A stretch of 64,000 bases of DNA, from NCBI GenBank assembly GCA_000688615.1, contig JHVA01000001.1:4323001-4387000 (forward strand), in the 5' to 3' direction. This document shows, one piece after another, positions 27,048 through 35,307 of this stretch. The stretch is from Acidobacteriaceae bacterium KBS 146. Its GTDB lineage: Bacteria; Acidobacteriota; Terriglobia; Terriglobales; Acidobacteriaceae. Each line of letters starts with the position of its first letter. Within the stretch, counting starts at the first letter, position 1. The position numbers and the translations under genes were made by a program. The notes below the pieces were generated by a model. The model had not been told where the DNA came from and did no database searches. It was given only the letters and a program-made list of their open reading frames with translations.

Positions 27048-27938
27048 TTACTCTTCTTTGCCTTCTTCGAATAAGTTTTGCTGTCTGCGCTTTACATGCT
27101 CCACGTTAAGCACCGTTGGAATTTCGCGTTGGACCCTGAGCGTTCCATATCGAGTGCGACGGGCGGTAGTTCTCAAGTGGACGGTCAATCGGTCCCCATC
27201 CGCAAATGCCTCGCCTCGTTCAACGCTTTTCCAAAAGCTGTCGTCATCTATCTTCGCGTCAAACGATGTCGTTCCGTCGTGAAAATGCCATGCGAGGTTT
27301 CGCCTCCAAGCTGCTTTCTCAACATCCAGAGTGATCTCTTCATCCTTGGTGAAATCTTCTAATTCCGCATCGTCTGCGGCTTTAAGGTCGCTTTTAAGTA
27401 CTCGCTCGATAACTATACCTTCGCGTCTGGTTTGAAACTCTTCGATCCCGGTTTGGTGGAGCGGATCAATTGTTTTTCGGAGCTGTGCCTGGACCTCAGC
27501 ATCGTTGTAAATGCGGATAAGGAATTCCACAGGAATATCGATGTTTAGGTCGGGCCGAATGTCTTGTGGCTTCTCGATTCGTCGTCCCTTCAAACGTTTA
27601 AAGAGCTTGTACAACGTCACTCCGCTAATGCCGAAGAAGCCCAAAATTTGCATTAGGTTCGATACAGCAGATACAGCCGGGCTCGTTAGGATGCCCTCAG
27701 CCGCTTTTATGCCATCCGTGAGAATGTGAACAGGGACGATGAGCGACCCTGTCTCGAACTTGGCGTCCACCTCGACCTGGACACGCACCGAATCCCCATA
27801 AAGTATTTGAAAGACTCGATGGATTAGCAGCGCCTGACCGCGTAGCCCTATGCCGAGAACGTCCATCGGCATACGTCCGTTTGTGGTGGCAAAGCCGCTG
27901 TAGGCGATCTGAAGAACTTCAGTCGTAATTTCTTGCAT
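27048..27938 (-). CDS. Uncharacterised membrane-associated protein, first gene of the right-end operon
   Basis: The protein has 296 residues. An N-terminal domain (VLGIGLRGQALLIHRVFQIL; VQVEVDAKFETGSLIVPVHIL) is followed by a hydrophobic segment (SNLMQILGFFGISGVTLYKLF, about residues 93-112), then a basic linker (KRLKGRRIEKP) and a larger soluble domain with an acidic stretch. I recall similar unnamed proteins from accessory regions, with an FETGS-type motif before one membrane segment, but no function. It begins 160 bp inside the tRNA-Pro end of the island and leads an apparent operon with the 84-residue, DUF5677-like and SRAP genes. Confidence 0.65.
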   Translation of the reverse strand: MQEITTEVLQIAYSGFATTNGRMPMDVLGIGLRGQALLIHRVFQILYGDSVRVQVEVDAKFETGSLIVPVHILTDGIKAAEGILTSPAVSAVSNLMQILGFFGISGVTLYKLFKRLKGRRIEKPQDIRPDLNIDIPVEFLIRIYNDAEVQAQLRKTIDPLHQTGIEEFQTRREGIVIERVLKSDLKAADDAELEDFTKDEEITLDVEKAAWRRNLAWHFHDGTTSFDAKIDDDSFWKSVERGEAFADGDRLTVHLRTTARRTRYGTLRVQREIPTVLNVEHVKRRQQNLFEEGKEE

Positions 27939-28098
27939 TTGGTCGGGTCAACTGGATTTGAGCAGTTAGACCACAGCTTTGCAACGAAAAACAGAGTCTC
28001 TACTGCGATTTCTCGCGCCGATTTCCTTGCACGGACTGACCCCCTGCCTTAGAATTTCCAGCAAGAGAGACATCCCTGTAAGTTATTGGATTTGCGAT

Positions 28099-28175
28099 TG
28101 GTCGGGGCGATTGGATTCGAACCAACGACCCCCTGCTCCCGAAGCAGGTGCGCTACCAGGCTGCGCTACGCCCCG
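28099..28175 (-). tRNA. tRNA-Pro (anticodon CGG), integration target
   Basis: The 77-nt gene folds as a complete cloverleaf: acceptor CGGGGCG pairs with CGCCCCG, the anticodon arm CCTGC-TTCGGGA-GCAGG gives anticodon CGG (28139-28141), and the T arm contains GGTTCGAATCC. The CCA end is encoded. Bases 28099-28164 are the attachment repeat shared with 5464-5529, so the 3' part was supplied by the island. Confidence 0.95.
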
Positions 28176-28304
28176 ACTATGTACTGCGAGAAGTGCCGGA
28201 GAAAAGGTTCGTACCACATGCTAAGGCCGGGAATCGGGATCACCACGGGCCGGCAGGAGCGCTGTTTTCCGACTGACTTAGTTTAGCAGACTTTTTTGTG
28301 TGGG

Positions 28305-28333
28305 TTGCGGTGCGATAGGGAGCCTTTTATAGT
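28305..28333 (+). promoter_or_regulatory. Promoter of the cys leader/operon
   Basis: TTGCGG (28305-28310) and TATAGT (28328-28333) are exactly 17 bp apart. The expected start, about 7 nt after the -10 box, falls at 28340-28341, on the ATG of the cysteine-rich leader frame. The rest of 28176-28304 holds nothing I can identify. Confidence 0.65.
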
Positions 28334-28340
28334 TAAAGGG

Positions 28341-28415
28341 ATGGCTAATTTGACACAGCGCGCTTGTTGTTGTCGCCGGATGCTCCCGTGTCCGTGTGCA
28401 CGCTGTTGTCGTTAG
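28341..28415 (+). CDS. Cysteine-rich leader peptide (24 codons), putative leaderless attenuator
   Basis: The frame ATG 28341 to TAG 28413-28415 encodes MANLTQRACCCRRMLPCPCAR followed by CCR. Seven of 24 residues are Cys, including runs of three and two TGT codons. It lies 120 bp before cysD, and the promoter position predicts an mRNA starting at the ATG. Poly-cysteine leaderless frames upstream of sulfur genes are known cysteine-responsive attenuators in mycobacteria; when Cys-tRNA is scarce, ribosomes stall and the downstream genes are expressed. The same logic here is inference. No classical terminator is obvious in 28416-28535, so control could act on translation or through Rho. Confidence 0.6.
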   Translation: MANLTQRACCCRRMLPCPCARCCR

Positions 28416-28535
28416 TGCAGCCGCTCCTTCTCCTGATAGCAAAACGAATGTTGGTCGCATCGATCAGCGTTCCTGATTCCAGAACGGTTCTCTCGAGTGA
28501 CTTACAGATCGAGAATTCCGGAAAGTGACCTCTCT

Positions 28536-29477
28536 ATGACCCAGACTGTTGCTCTTGACTCCGATACGGCCATCTCCCCAGCGCGCTTGAATCACCTTCA
28601 AGCGCTTGAGGCTGAGAGCATCGCGATTCTGCGCGAAGCTGTCGCAGAGTTTGCCCGGCCGGTGATGTTGTACTCGATCGGCAAGGACTCGAGCGTGATG
28701 CTCCGGCTGGCCCAGAAGGCGTTTTATCCAGGCAAGATTCCGTTTCCTCTGTTGCACATTGATACCAGCTATAAATTTCCGGAGATGATTGCGTTTCGCG
28801 ATGCTTACACCAAGGAGATTGGAGCGGAGCTGATCGTTCACAGGAATGAGCCGGCGATTGCGGCAGGGGCGAATCCTTACACGCTGGGAACACAAAATTG
28901 CTGCGGTCTGTTGAAGACGCGGAGTCTGCTGGATGGTCTGGCCGAGGGTGGATTTGATGCCGCATTCGGCGGGGCGAGGCGCGACGAAGAAAAGAGCCGT
29001 GCCAAGGAGCGGGTCTACAGCTTTCGCGATTCAGCTGGTCAGTGGGACCCGAAGAATCAGCGTCCAGAGCTGTGGAGCCTGTATAACTCGCGCCTGAAAA
29101 AGGGCGAGAGCATTCGGGTATTTCCTTTATCGAACTGGACGGAACTGGATATCTGGCTTTATCTGTACGCAGAAAAGATTCCTATCGTGCCGCTGTACTT
29201 TGCCACCGAGAGGCCAGTGATTGTGAGAGGCAGCCAGCTGACCCTCTTCTTTGACGGAATGAAGCTTCTGCCCGGCGAAGAGGTGCGAATGGAGAAGGTG
29301 CGGATGCGTTCGCTGGGATGCCATCCCTGCACGGGAGCCATGCGAAGCGAAGCGGATACGCTACCCAAGATCATCGAAGAGCTGTTGACCTTCCGGCGAA
29401 GCGAGCGCGAGAACAGAGCCATCGATCATGACGAAGAGGGATCGATGGAGGTGAAGAAGCGAGAGGGGTACTTCTGA
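28536..29477 (+). CDS. cysD: Sulfate adenylyltransferase subunit 2
   Basis: The 313-residue subunit adenylates sulfate with ATP to give APS, together with the GTPase CysN. The PP-loop motif reads SIGKDSS (residues 47-53). Family-typical stretches follow: [38 protein letters not shown] and [11 protein letters not shown]. Length is normal. I chose ATG 28536, with GGAAAG upstream; a GTG at 28497 would add 13 atypical residues. The stop overlaps the cysN start by one base, so translation is coupled. Control probably comes from the cysteine-rich leader upstream. Confidence 0.95.
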   Translation: MTQTVALDSDTAISPARLNHLQALEAESIAILREAVAEFARPVMLYSIGKDSSVMLRLAQKAFYPGKIPFPLLHIDTSYKFPEMIAFRDAYTKEIGAELIVHRNEPAIAAGANPYTLGTQNCCGLLKTRSLLDGLAEGGFDAAFGGARRDEEKSRAKERVYSFRDSAGQWDPKNQRPELWSLYNSRLKKGESIRVFPLSNWTELDIWLYLYAEKIPIVPLYFATERPVIVRGSQLTLFFDGMKLLPGEEVRMEKVRMRSLGCHPCTGAMRSEADTLPKIIEELLTFRRSERENRAIDHDEEGSMEVKKREGYF

Positions 29478-31126
29478 TGAGTGCGACTGCGACAAGAGAT
29501 TTTGAGGAGTTCTTAGAGGCTCATCTGGGGCAGGAGCTCCTACGCTTTACGACAGCAGGCAGTGTCGATGACGGCAAGAGCACACTGATTGGACGATTGC
29601 TGCACGACACCAAGAGCGTTTACGAAGACCAGCTCGCCGCGGTGAAAAAGAGCCGAGTGAATCGCGCGGCGAACGGGCACGTTGACCTCTCGTTGCTGAC
29701 GGACGGACTTAAGGCTGAGCGCGAACAAGGCATCACGATTGATGTGGCGTACCGGTACTTTTCAACCTCGCGCCGCAAGTTCATCATCGCGGACACACCA
29801 GGGCATGAACAATACACGCGCAATATGGCAACCGGAGCTTCGACGGCTGACGTTGCGATCGTGCTGATCGATGCCAAGGCTTATCTGCGTGAGGGAAGAC
29901 TGCTGCCGCAGTCGCGCAGGCATACGTATATTGCCTCTCTTCTCGGGATTCCCCACGTGGTTGCGGCCGTCAACAAGATGGACCTGGTGGACTATGCAGA
30001 ATCTACGTTTAGCTCGATCCGCGCGGAGTTCGTTGCATTTGCATCGCAACTGGGTTTGAAGAGCGTGACGGTGATTCCAGTGAGTGCGCTTGAGGGAGAC
30101 AATGTCGTAACTCCCAGCGCGAAGATGGCCTGGTATGACGGGCCGACGCTGCTCGAGTTCCTGGAGACCGTTCCACTGGCCACGGCCGACACTCGGGGTC
30201 CCCTGCGGTTTCCAGTCCAGCTGGTGTTACGGCCGGATGCGAACTTTCGTGGATTTGCAGGCCAGGTGGCTCGTGGTGTGCTGCATCAAGGTGATCGGGT
30301 GATGGCGCTGCCCTCACGGCGGGAGACGACGGTTCGGCGCATCGTTACCTGGGACGGAGATCTCTCGGAAGCTTCCTATCCACAGAGTATTACCGTGGAG
30401 CTTGACGATGAGATTGATCTGAGTCGCGGAGAGATGTTGATTCCTGCTGGATCAGAGACGCAGAGCAGTGGGCTCCCGGAGATTACTCGGCACTTCCGTT
30501 CGATGGTGGTGTGGATGCATGAAGAGCCGCTGGTCGTAGGGCGGACGTATCTTGCGAAGCATACGACGCGGAGCGTGCGCGCAACCGTGAAGGCGATTCG
30601 GTATCGCGTGGATGTGAGTTCGCTGGACCACGTGCAGGCAGATCATCTGGCAATGAACGAGATTGCCGAAGTCGAGCTAGAGACAAACCTGCCGCTGTTC
30701 TTTGACGCGTATGCCGAGAGCAGAACGACAGGCTCACTGATCCTGATTGACGGGCTGACGAACGCTACAGTCGGCGCAGCAATGATTGTTGGGGCTGTCG
30801 ATACGGAAGGCGGTCAAGGATCGCAGGCAGCCCTGGTTGTGGTGGCTCGCCGAGCGGAGCTGGCGGAACGTTTGCGTGACGCGCTCGAGGCCCGCGGACA
30901 GCGTGCCGTTTTGATTGATGATTCGCTTATTACAAACGATAGTCTGACTTCAGTCGTCCGGGCCCTGAACCTGGCCGGAGTTACGGCGATTACGGCTCGC
31001 GAACTGTCAACCGAAGCGTTGGCAGACATAGTGCGTTCGACACAGGCCTTCGCGGAAGGTGAAGTGGTTGTCGGCGATGGATTTGAGGATGACGAGATTT
31101 TGCGGTTATCGGGAGTACGGATATGA
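29477..31126 (+). CDS. cysN: Sulfate adenylyltransferase subunit 1 with a degenerate APS-kinase-like C-terminus
   Basis: The GTPase subunit of ATP sulfurylase has G1 GSVDDGKST (29-37), DTPGH (106-110) and NKMD (166-169), then two EF-Tu-like beta-barrels. It has 549 residues; an unfused CysN has about 430-475. From about residue 448 an extra domain reads AALVVVARRAELAERLRDAL, ARGQRAVLIDDSLI and LNLAGVTAITAREL. It matches the order of an APS kinase (P-loop, LxxxGxxxxLLD, then AGLIVLVS), but the GLSGAGKS P-loop is absent. I infer a CysN-CysC fusion that lost kinase activity, in line with an APS-reducing CysH. It overlaps cysD and cysH by short ATGA-type overlaps. Confidence 0.92.
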   Translation: MSATATRDFEEFLEAHLGQELLRFTTAGSVDDGKSTLIGRLLHDTKSVYEDQLAAVKKSRVNRAANGHVDLSLLTDGLKAEREQGITIDVAYRYFSTSRRKFIIADTPGHEQYTRNMATGASTADVAIVLIDAKAYLREGRLLPQSRRHTYIASLLGIPHVVAAVNKMDLVDYAESTFSSIRAEFVAFASQLGLKSVTVIPVSALEGDNVVTPSAKMAWYDGPTLLEFLETVPLATADTRGPLRFPVQLVLRPDANFRGFAGQVARGVLHQGDRVMALPSRRETTVRRIVTWDGDLSEASYPQSITVELDDEIDLSRGEMLIPAGSETQSSGLPEITRHFRSMVVWMHEEPLVVGRTYLAKHTTRSVRATVKAIRYRVDVSSLDHVQADHLAMNEIAEVELETNLPLFFDAYAESRTTGSLILIDGLTNATVGAAMIVGAVDTEGGQGSQAALVVVARRAELAERLRDALEARGQRAVLIDDSLITNDSLTSVVRALNLAGVTAITARELSTEALADIVRSTQAFAEGEVVVGDGFEDDEILRLSGVRI

Positions 31127-31818
31127 GCGCAATTGAAACCACAGTAGACTACGAGTCTCTAACCGCTGAAGAACTGGTGGACCAGATCGCACAGGCCGCG
31201 GCGAAGGGTTCCGTGTGCCTGACCTCGAGCTTTCAGACTGAGGACATGGTTGCGCTCCATATGCTGCGCAAGCATTTACCGGATGTTCCGGTGATCTTTC
31301 TTGAGACCGGCTATCACTTTGCTGAAGTGATCGCCTATCGCGACCGTATGGCCCAGGAATGGGGATTGAACCTCATCAATGCAATGCCCAAGACCACCGT
31401 GAAGGAGTTCGAGGGACAGTTTGGCAAACTGCACATCGTGGAGCCGACGGCATGCTGCCAGGCGCGTAAGGTTGAGCCGTTGATGCGCTCTCTGGAGCCG
31501 TTTGACTGGTGGTTTACGGGGCTGAGAAGGGAGCAGTCGCCAACTCGCGCGAACCTTAAGAAGGTCGAAGATCATAAAACCCCTTCCGGAAAACACCTGA
31601 AGAAAATCAGTGTTCTGGCCGATTGGGACTGGGCACGGGTGACGGCTTATGCGGAACGTGAGGGAATTCCGCAGCTGGAGTTATATGCGCGGGGATACAC
31701 AAGTATCGGTTGCGAACCTTGCACTGCAATCCCGCAGGAGGGAACGGACGCACGCAGTGGACGGTGGGGCGGAAAGAAGCTTGAGTGCGGTATCCATACC
31801 TTCTCAGAGAAGAGCTGA
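31123..31818 (+). CDS. cysH: Assimilatory APS reductase ([4Fe-4S] CysH)
   Basis: The 231-residue enzyme reduces APS to sulfite with a thiol donor. It has the four cluster cysteines of the APS-reductase branch: Cys111-Cys112 (TACCQARK) and Cys197/Cys200 (GCEPC), plus the catalytic Cys222 in ECGIH. PP-loop elements are SSFQTED and LETGYHF. PAPS-specific enzymes of the E. coli type lack the four cluster Cys residues, so APS is the likely substrate and no APS kinase is needed. The start overlaps the cysN stop. Sulfite reductase is not in the window. Confidence 0.93.
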   Translation: MSAIETTVDYESLTAEELVDQIAQAAAKGSVCLTSSFQTEDMVALHMLRKHLPDVPVIFLETGYHFAEVIAYRDRMAQEWGLNLINAMPKTTVKEFEGQFGKLHIVEPTACCQARKVEPLMRSLEPFDWWFTGLRREQSPTRANLKKVEDHKTPSGKHLKKISVLADWDWARVTAYAEREGIPQLELYARGYTSIGCEPCTAIPQEGTDARSGRWGGKKLECGIHTFSEKS

Positions 31819-31865
31819 ATCTCTCTCTGTAGCGGATTTCGGGCCGTAAGGACTAAGCTTTCTCT

Positions 31866-32978
31866 ATGGTGGAGCGGCGACAGATTGTCGAGCTTTGGCG
31901 GAGAGGTGAAGCTTGTGTCTTAACGACAGTCATTGAGGTTGAGGGCTCAAGCTATCGTCGTCCAGGAGCTCGGCTGCTGGTAGCAGGGTCTGGAGACTAT
32001 GCCGGCACAATCAGCGGAGGCTGTCTGGAAGCGGAGGTTGTCCGGAAAGCTGCATGGAAGGTTCGGGATGGCGCAGTGTTGGAGCGCTACTCGACAATGT
32101 TCGACGATACGGCTGAAATACCATACGGACTTGGCTGTGGTGGCGTGGTGGACTTGCTGTTGGAGCCGGTGGACACCCCGGAGTGCGAGGCGTTGCTTTT
32201 GGCGATCGAAAGATCGCTTTCAGGAGAGCAAAGAACCGTCATTACATGGTTGCCCGGTGAAGGCAAGACGCTGAGTCGGGTGATTCTGGGCGAAGATGGT
32301 ATGCCTATCTTTGCCAGCAGAGACCTCCCGGAAAAGAAGCTTCTCTGTGCAAGGGGATTGCGGCCGGGACAAGTCTACGAGGGCAGGTTTGTCGAAGAGC
32401 TGCTACCACCGCAACGTCTGATTGTATTTGGGGCAGGCGATGATGCTCGTCCCCTGGTTGCGATGGCCGCGATGATGGGCTGGCAGGTCACCGTCGCAGA
32501 TGGTCGCTCCCAGCTTGCGCGAACTGAGCGGTTTCCCGAGGCCCACAGCGTGGTCTCTCTGGAAGCTGGCAAAGTTCATAGCCTCTCTATCCATGCAAAA
32601 GATGCCGCTGTGGTGATGACCCATAGCTATGAGCAGGATCGTTCTTTGTTGGCTATGCTGCTGCAGATTGCACCGCGGTATCTGGGACTGTTAGGAGCGC
32701 GCCACCGAAGTTCGCTGCTGGTAAGCGAAGCGGCTACGATGGCAGGACTTCCTCTGGAGACCTGTTGCGAGAGGATCTGGGCTCCGGTCGGTCTCGATCT
32801 CGGAGGCGAAGGTCCGGAGGCGATTGCATTGGCAATCATTGCTGAGGTGCAGGCGGCCTGTATGGGCAAGAGGGGATCTTCGCGGCACCTTAGCGTCCAG
32901 GACGTGGCGCGATATGTTGGCGAAGGCGGCAACGAAAGATATCTCAAGCGGCAGTGTGCTACGGATCTTGCATTGTGA
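31866..32978 (+). CDS. xdhC: XdhC-family molybdoenzyme maturation protein
   Basis: The 370-residue protein has the N-terminal XdhC/CoxI domain (VEGSSYRRPGARLLV, SGGCLEAEV, GLGCGGVVDLLLE) and the C-terminal Rossmann domain (LIVFGAGDDARPLVAMA, VVMTHSYEQD, LGLLGARHR). XdhC-type proteins bind molybdenum cofactor and help its sulfuration and insertion into xanthine dehydrogenase-like enzymes. It starts 47 nt after cysH and its stop overlaps the start of the next gene (GTGA), making a clear functional pair with the nucleotidyltransferase. No molybdoenzyme gene is in the window. Confidence 0.92.
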   Translation: MVERRQIVELWRRGEACVLTTVIEVEGSSYRRPGARLLVAGSGDYAGTISGGCLEAEVVRKAAWKVRDGAVLERYSTMFDDTAEIPYGLGCGGVVDLLLEPVDTPECEALLLAIERSLSGEQRTVITWLPGEGKTLSRVILGEDGMPIFASRDLPEKKLLCARGLRPGQVYEGRFVEELLPPQRLIVFGAGDDARPLVAMAAMMGWQVTVADGRSQLARTERFPEAHSVVSLEAGKVHSLSIHAKDAAVVMTHSYEQDRSLLAMLLQIAPRYLGLLGARHRSSLLVSEAATMAGLPLETCCERIWAPVGLDLGGEGPEAIALAIIAEVQAACMGKRGSSRHLSVQDVARYVGEGGNERYLKRQCATDLAL

Positions 32979-33532
32979 GAGTCGCTGCAGTCATCCTGGC
33001 TGCTGGATCTTCGCGGCGTCTTGGAAGTCCGAAACAACTGATCCGTCTGCAAGGAGAAACTCTCCTGGAACGGGCGGTGCGCGTAGCGTGTGAGGCCGGT
33101 TGCCAGCCGGTGATCGTTGTGCTCGGATCATCGGCGGAGCTGATCAGAGAGTCTTGCCCGCTGCGAGAGACTGTGATCGTAGTCAATGAGCGGTGGAACG
33201 AGGGCATGGGAACCTCGATTTCGGCCGGAGTCGCCGGTCTACAAGACGACGTAGACGGTTGCATCGTGATGACGTGCGATATGCCTGCGGTTTCAGCAGA
33301 GCACCTGGGCGACCTCATGCGCTCAGGCGAAATCACCGCATCGCGGTATGCCGAGCGACGCGGTGTCCCCGCCTACTTTCCAAAAGACAGATTTTCGCTT
33401 TTAGCGGAATTGCAGGGCGATACTGGCGCTCGCACGTTTCTGAAGGACGTACGAACAGTAGAGCTCTCCGGTGGAGAACTGGACGTCGACACAATCGAGG
33501 ACATGACGCGAGCACTGGAATTGTTCGACTGA
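32975..33532 (+). CDS. MobA-like nucleotidyltransferase (MocA type, molybdenum cofactor cytidylylation)
   Basis: The protein has 185 residues starting at GTG 32975, which overlaps the xdhC TGA. It has the GT-A nucleotidyltransferase signature AAVILAAGSSRRLGSPKQL at the N-terminus, VNERWNEGMGTSISAG, and the metal-binding MTCDMPAVS. The pattern is that of MocA, which converts Mo-molybdopterin to the cytosine dinucleotide used by xanthine dehydrogenase-family enzymes. Pairing with xdhC supports this over MobA (guanylyl transfer). The C-terminus ends ELFD, giving a normal length for the family. Confidence 0.88.
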   Translation: MRVAAVILAAGSSRRLGSPKQLIRLQGETLLERAVRVACEAGCQPVIVVLGSSAELIRESCPLRETVIVVNERWNEGMGTSISAGVAGLQDDVDGCIVMTCDMPAVSAEHLGDLMRSGEITASRYAERRGVPAYFPKDRFSLLAELQGDTGARTFLKDVRTVELSGGELDVDTIEDMTRALELFD

Positions 33533-33558
33533 GCTGTTGCGTGTCGACAGGGCCCGGA

Positions 33559-35307
33559 CTACTTCGATTTTTTATTGCCTCGTTTGAGCGTCAAGGTCGG
33601 GGGTTTGCGTTTGCCTGGGAGTTTCTTCCTCGCGTTTGCCGAGGATTTGCTGGCGGTCTTTGTCCGCTTGGCAGTCGTCTTCTTTTTGGGAGTCTTTGCG
33701 CCGGGGCTGACGGTTGTGATGAGTTTGGGGGCATTCGGCGAGCCCAGGCCGGTGCAGGCATCCCAGCCCGCGTCTGCCTTGAATGCTCCGTTATTTCCCT
33801 GCGTAATATCTCGAAATGCCGATTTCGCCTTAGCGGTGTAGATGGCAGGGTTGATAAAGCCGACGCTCTTACCGTTCTGCTGATTGGCAAGCGCGATCAA
33901 ACCTGCCCATAGAGGAGCGACGGCGCTGGTGCCTCCGATAACCATCGTCTGGCCGTCGACGCGGATGGTGTACCCGGTCTCAGGATCGGCGTTGCCAGCG
34001 ACATCGGGAACACCACGTCCCCCAGTCGAGCCTGTCGGTTTGGGGACGCTAACCTTGCTTTGCCAGGAAGGCAGCGCAAAGGCGTTGCTGACACCACCTC
34101 CTGTGGCTCCGCCATTCAGATCGTTCCATACGGTTTCGGAGGTGATGGTGCTGTTGGAGCCGGCAAGTCTGGTTCCACCACATGCCAGTACATGCGGACT
34201 CGAGGCAGGAAAGTCGACGTGCTTCCCGTTGTCACTGACGCCATCGGAGGAGCCATTGTCTCCAGAGGCTACCGTGATCGAGATCCCGAGAGCTGCTGCG
34301 GATTGGCATGCGGCATCGAGAGCATTCATCGCCTGAGTGGTCCAGTTGGTCTCAGCGGCCCCCCATGAGATCGAGATGACACTTGGCTTGTAGGTCGTAT
34401 CGTGAACGGCGGAGGCGATTGCGTCAACAAATCCCTGATCCGTGTTCGGCGCAAAGTAAACGACAATTCGTGAGCCGGGTGCCACCGCTGCGGCGACCTC
34501 GATGTCCAGCATGACCTCGCCATCGGCGCCATCGGGGGTGCCGGGTGAGTTTTTGCCTCCGGAGACGGGAACCGCTATGACCTTAGGTGCTTTTTGACCA
34601 AGGGATTGGAAGTAGGCTGTGATGTCTGCCTGACGGAAACCTCCTCCGAGCTCAATCAGCGCGATGGTTTGATTAGTGGCTTGAACAGCGGGAAAGCCGT
34701 AGAACTGAGCGACCTGTACGGGGGTGTAAGAGGTCCCGGCGGCATGGGGCCGGGCGAATCCCGAACCCTGCGCCAGGCGGGCAGCGGTGGCACCTGTCTG
34801 ACCAGCGATGCGAAAGTGAGGCTGTGCCTGTGGGCGGTTATCCAGGCCGAGGACAGCGACGACATAGCCGAGCAACTCCTCAGGAATATTGATTCCTCCC
34901 TGGCGAACCCTGCAGGTGGTATCCCCGATGGTCTTGTGCATCAGTGAGACTTCGAAAGCCCGCTGAAGATTGGCGACCGTGCCGGTCAACTTGATGGTTC
35001 GTCGGCCCGGGGCTGGTGTTCCAGGCTGAACCGTGAGGTTATATTCTTTTGCGAAGGCTCGCACCAACCGTACCGCTTCAGGATCAGCACCGTGATTAGC
35101 CCGAAACTGCGCTCGGGTCAAACGTTCTGCGCCAGTGATGTGCGCGCTCTTAAGGGCGCGTTTGCGACGGACGATGACTGACACCGTAATTCGATTTGCG
35201 AGAGGGGCAGGCGTCTCCGCAACTCCGGCGCTGGCGGTTTTTTCGCTGCCGGGAAGAAGGGTGCGATGCTGTACGGAGAAGCGTGTGAGAGATTTTTTCG
35301 GAGCCAT
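33559..35307 (-). CDS. S53 family peptidase (sedolisin/kumamolisin) with lysine-rich tail
   Basis: The 582-residue acid-type serine peptidase starts at ATG 35307 (GGAGGAAC upstream). The pro-domain spans about 40-160 and the catalytic domain about 190-545. The catalytic residues are visible: Glu264 and Asp268 (GEVMLDIE), oxyanion Asp350 (VASGDNG) and the nucleophile Ser461 (GGTSAVAP). The calcium site is near FRDITQGNNG and GWDACTGLG. There is no N-terminal signal peptide, unlike many secreted sedolisins, and the last 45 residues are extremely basic (AKTPKKKTTAKRTKTASKSS and similar), a tail I do not know from kumamolisins. Confidence 0.9.
   Translation of the reverse strand: MAPKKSLTRFSVQHRTLLPGSEKTASAGVAETPAPLANRITVSVIVRRKRALKSAHITGAERLTRAQFRANHGADPEAVRLVRAFAKEYNLTVQPGTPAPGRRTIKLTGTVANLQRAFEVSLMHKTIGDTTCRVRQGGINIPEELLGYVVAVLGLDNRPQAQPHFRIAGQTGATAARLAQGSGFARPHAAGTSYTPVQVAQFYGFPAVQATNQTIALIELGGGFRQADITAYFQSLGQKAPKVIAVPVSGGKNSPGTPDGADGEVMLDIEVAAAVAPGSRIVVYFAPNTDQGFVDAIASAVHDTTYKPSVISISWGAAETNWTTQAMNALDAACQSAAALGISITVASGDNGSSDGVSDNGKHVDFPASSPHVLACGGTRLAGSNSTITSETVWNDLNGGATGGGVSNAFALPSWQSKVSVPKPTGSTGGRGVPDVAGNADPETGYTIRVDGQTMVIGGTSAVAPLWAGLIALANQQNGKSVGFINPAIYTAKAKSAFRDITQGNNGAFKADAGWDACTGLGSPNAPKLITTVSPGAKTPKKKTTAKRTKTASKSSANARKKLPGKRKPPTLTLKRGNKKSK

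Larger units (their letters stand above)
5464..28164. mobile_element. tRNA-Pro-bounded integrative genomic island, about 22.7 kb
   Basis: The boundaries are the 66-bp direct repeat at 5464-5529 and 28099-28164; the right copy completes a tRNA-Pro gene. The geometry is right for integration at a tRNA 3' end: the tRNA is on the minus strand, so its 3' side faces left and the element lies on that side. A full tyrosine recombinase (5591-6439) sits just inside the left end. The content is accessory: nuclease genes, IS debris, gene fragments, a Septu-like pair and unknown operons. I see no conjugation, replication or phage structural genes, so it resembles a non-self-transmissible island, possibly built by several acquisitions. 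Confidence 0.8.

Noticed and set aside
5464-28164. The island as a prophage
   Set aside because: No capsid, terminase, portal, tail, lysis or phage replication genes were seen in any frame.
28416-28535. Classical rho-independent attenuator between the Cys leader and cysD
   Set aside because: Only 4-5 bp pairings were found and no T-run follows them, so no intrinsic terminator is reported.
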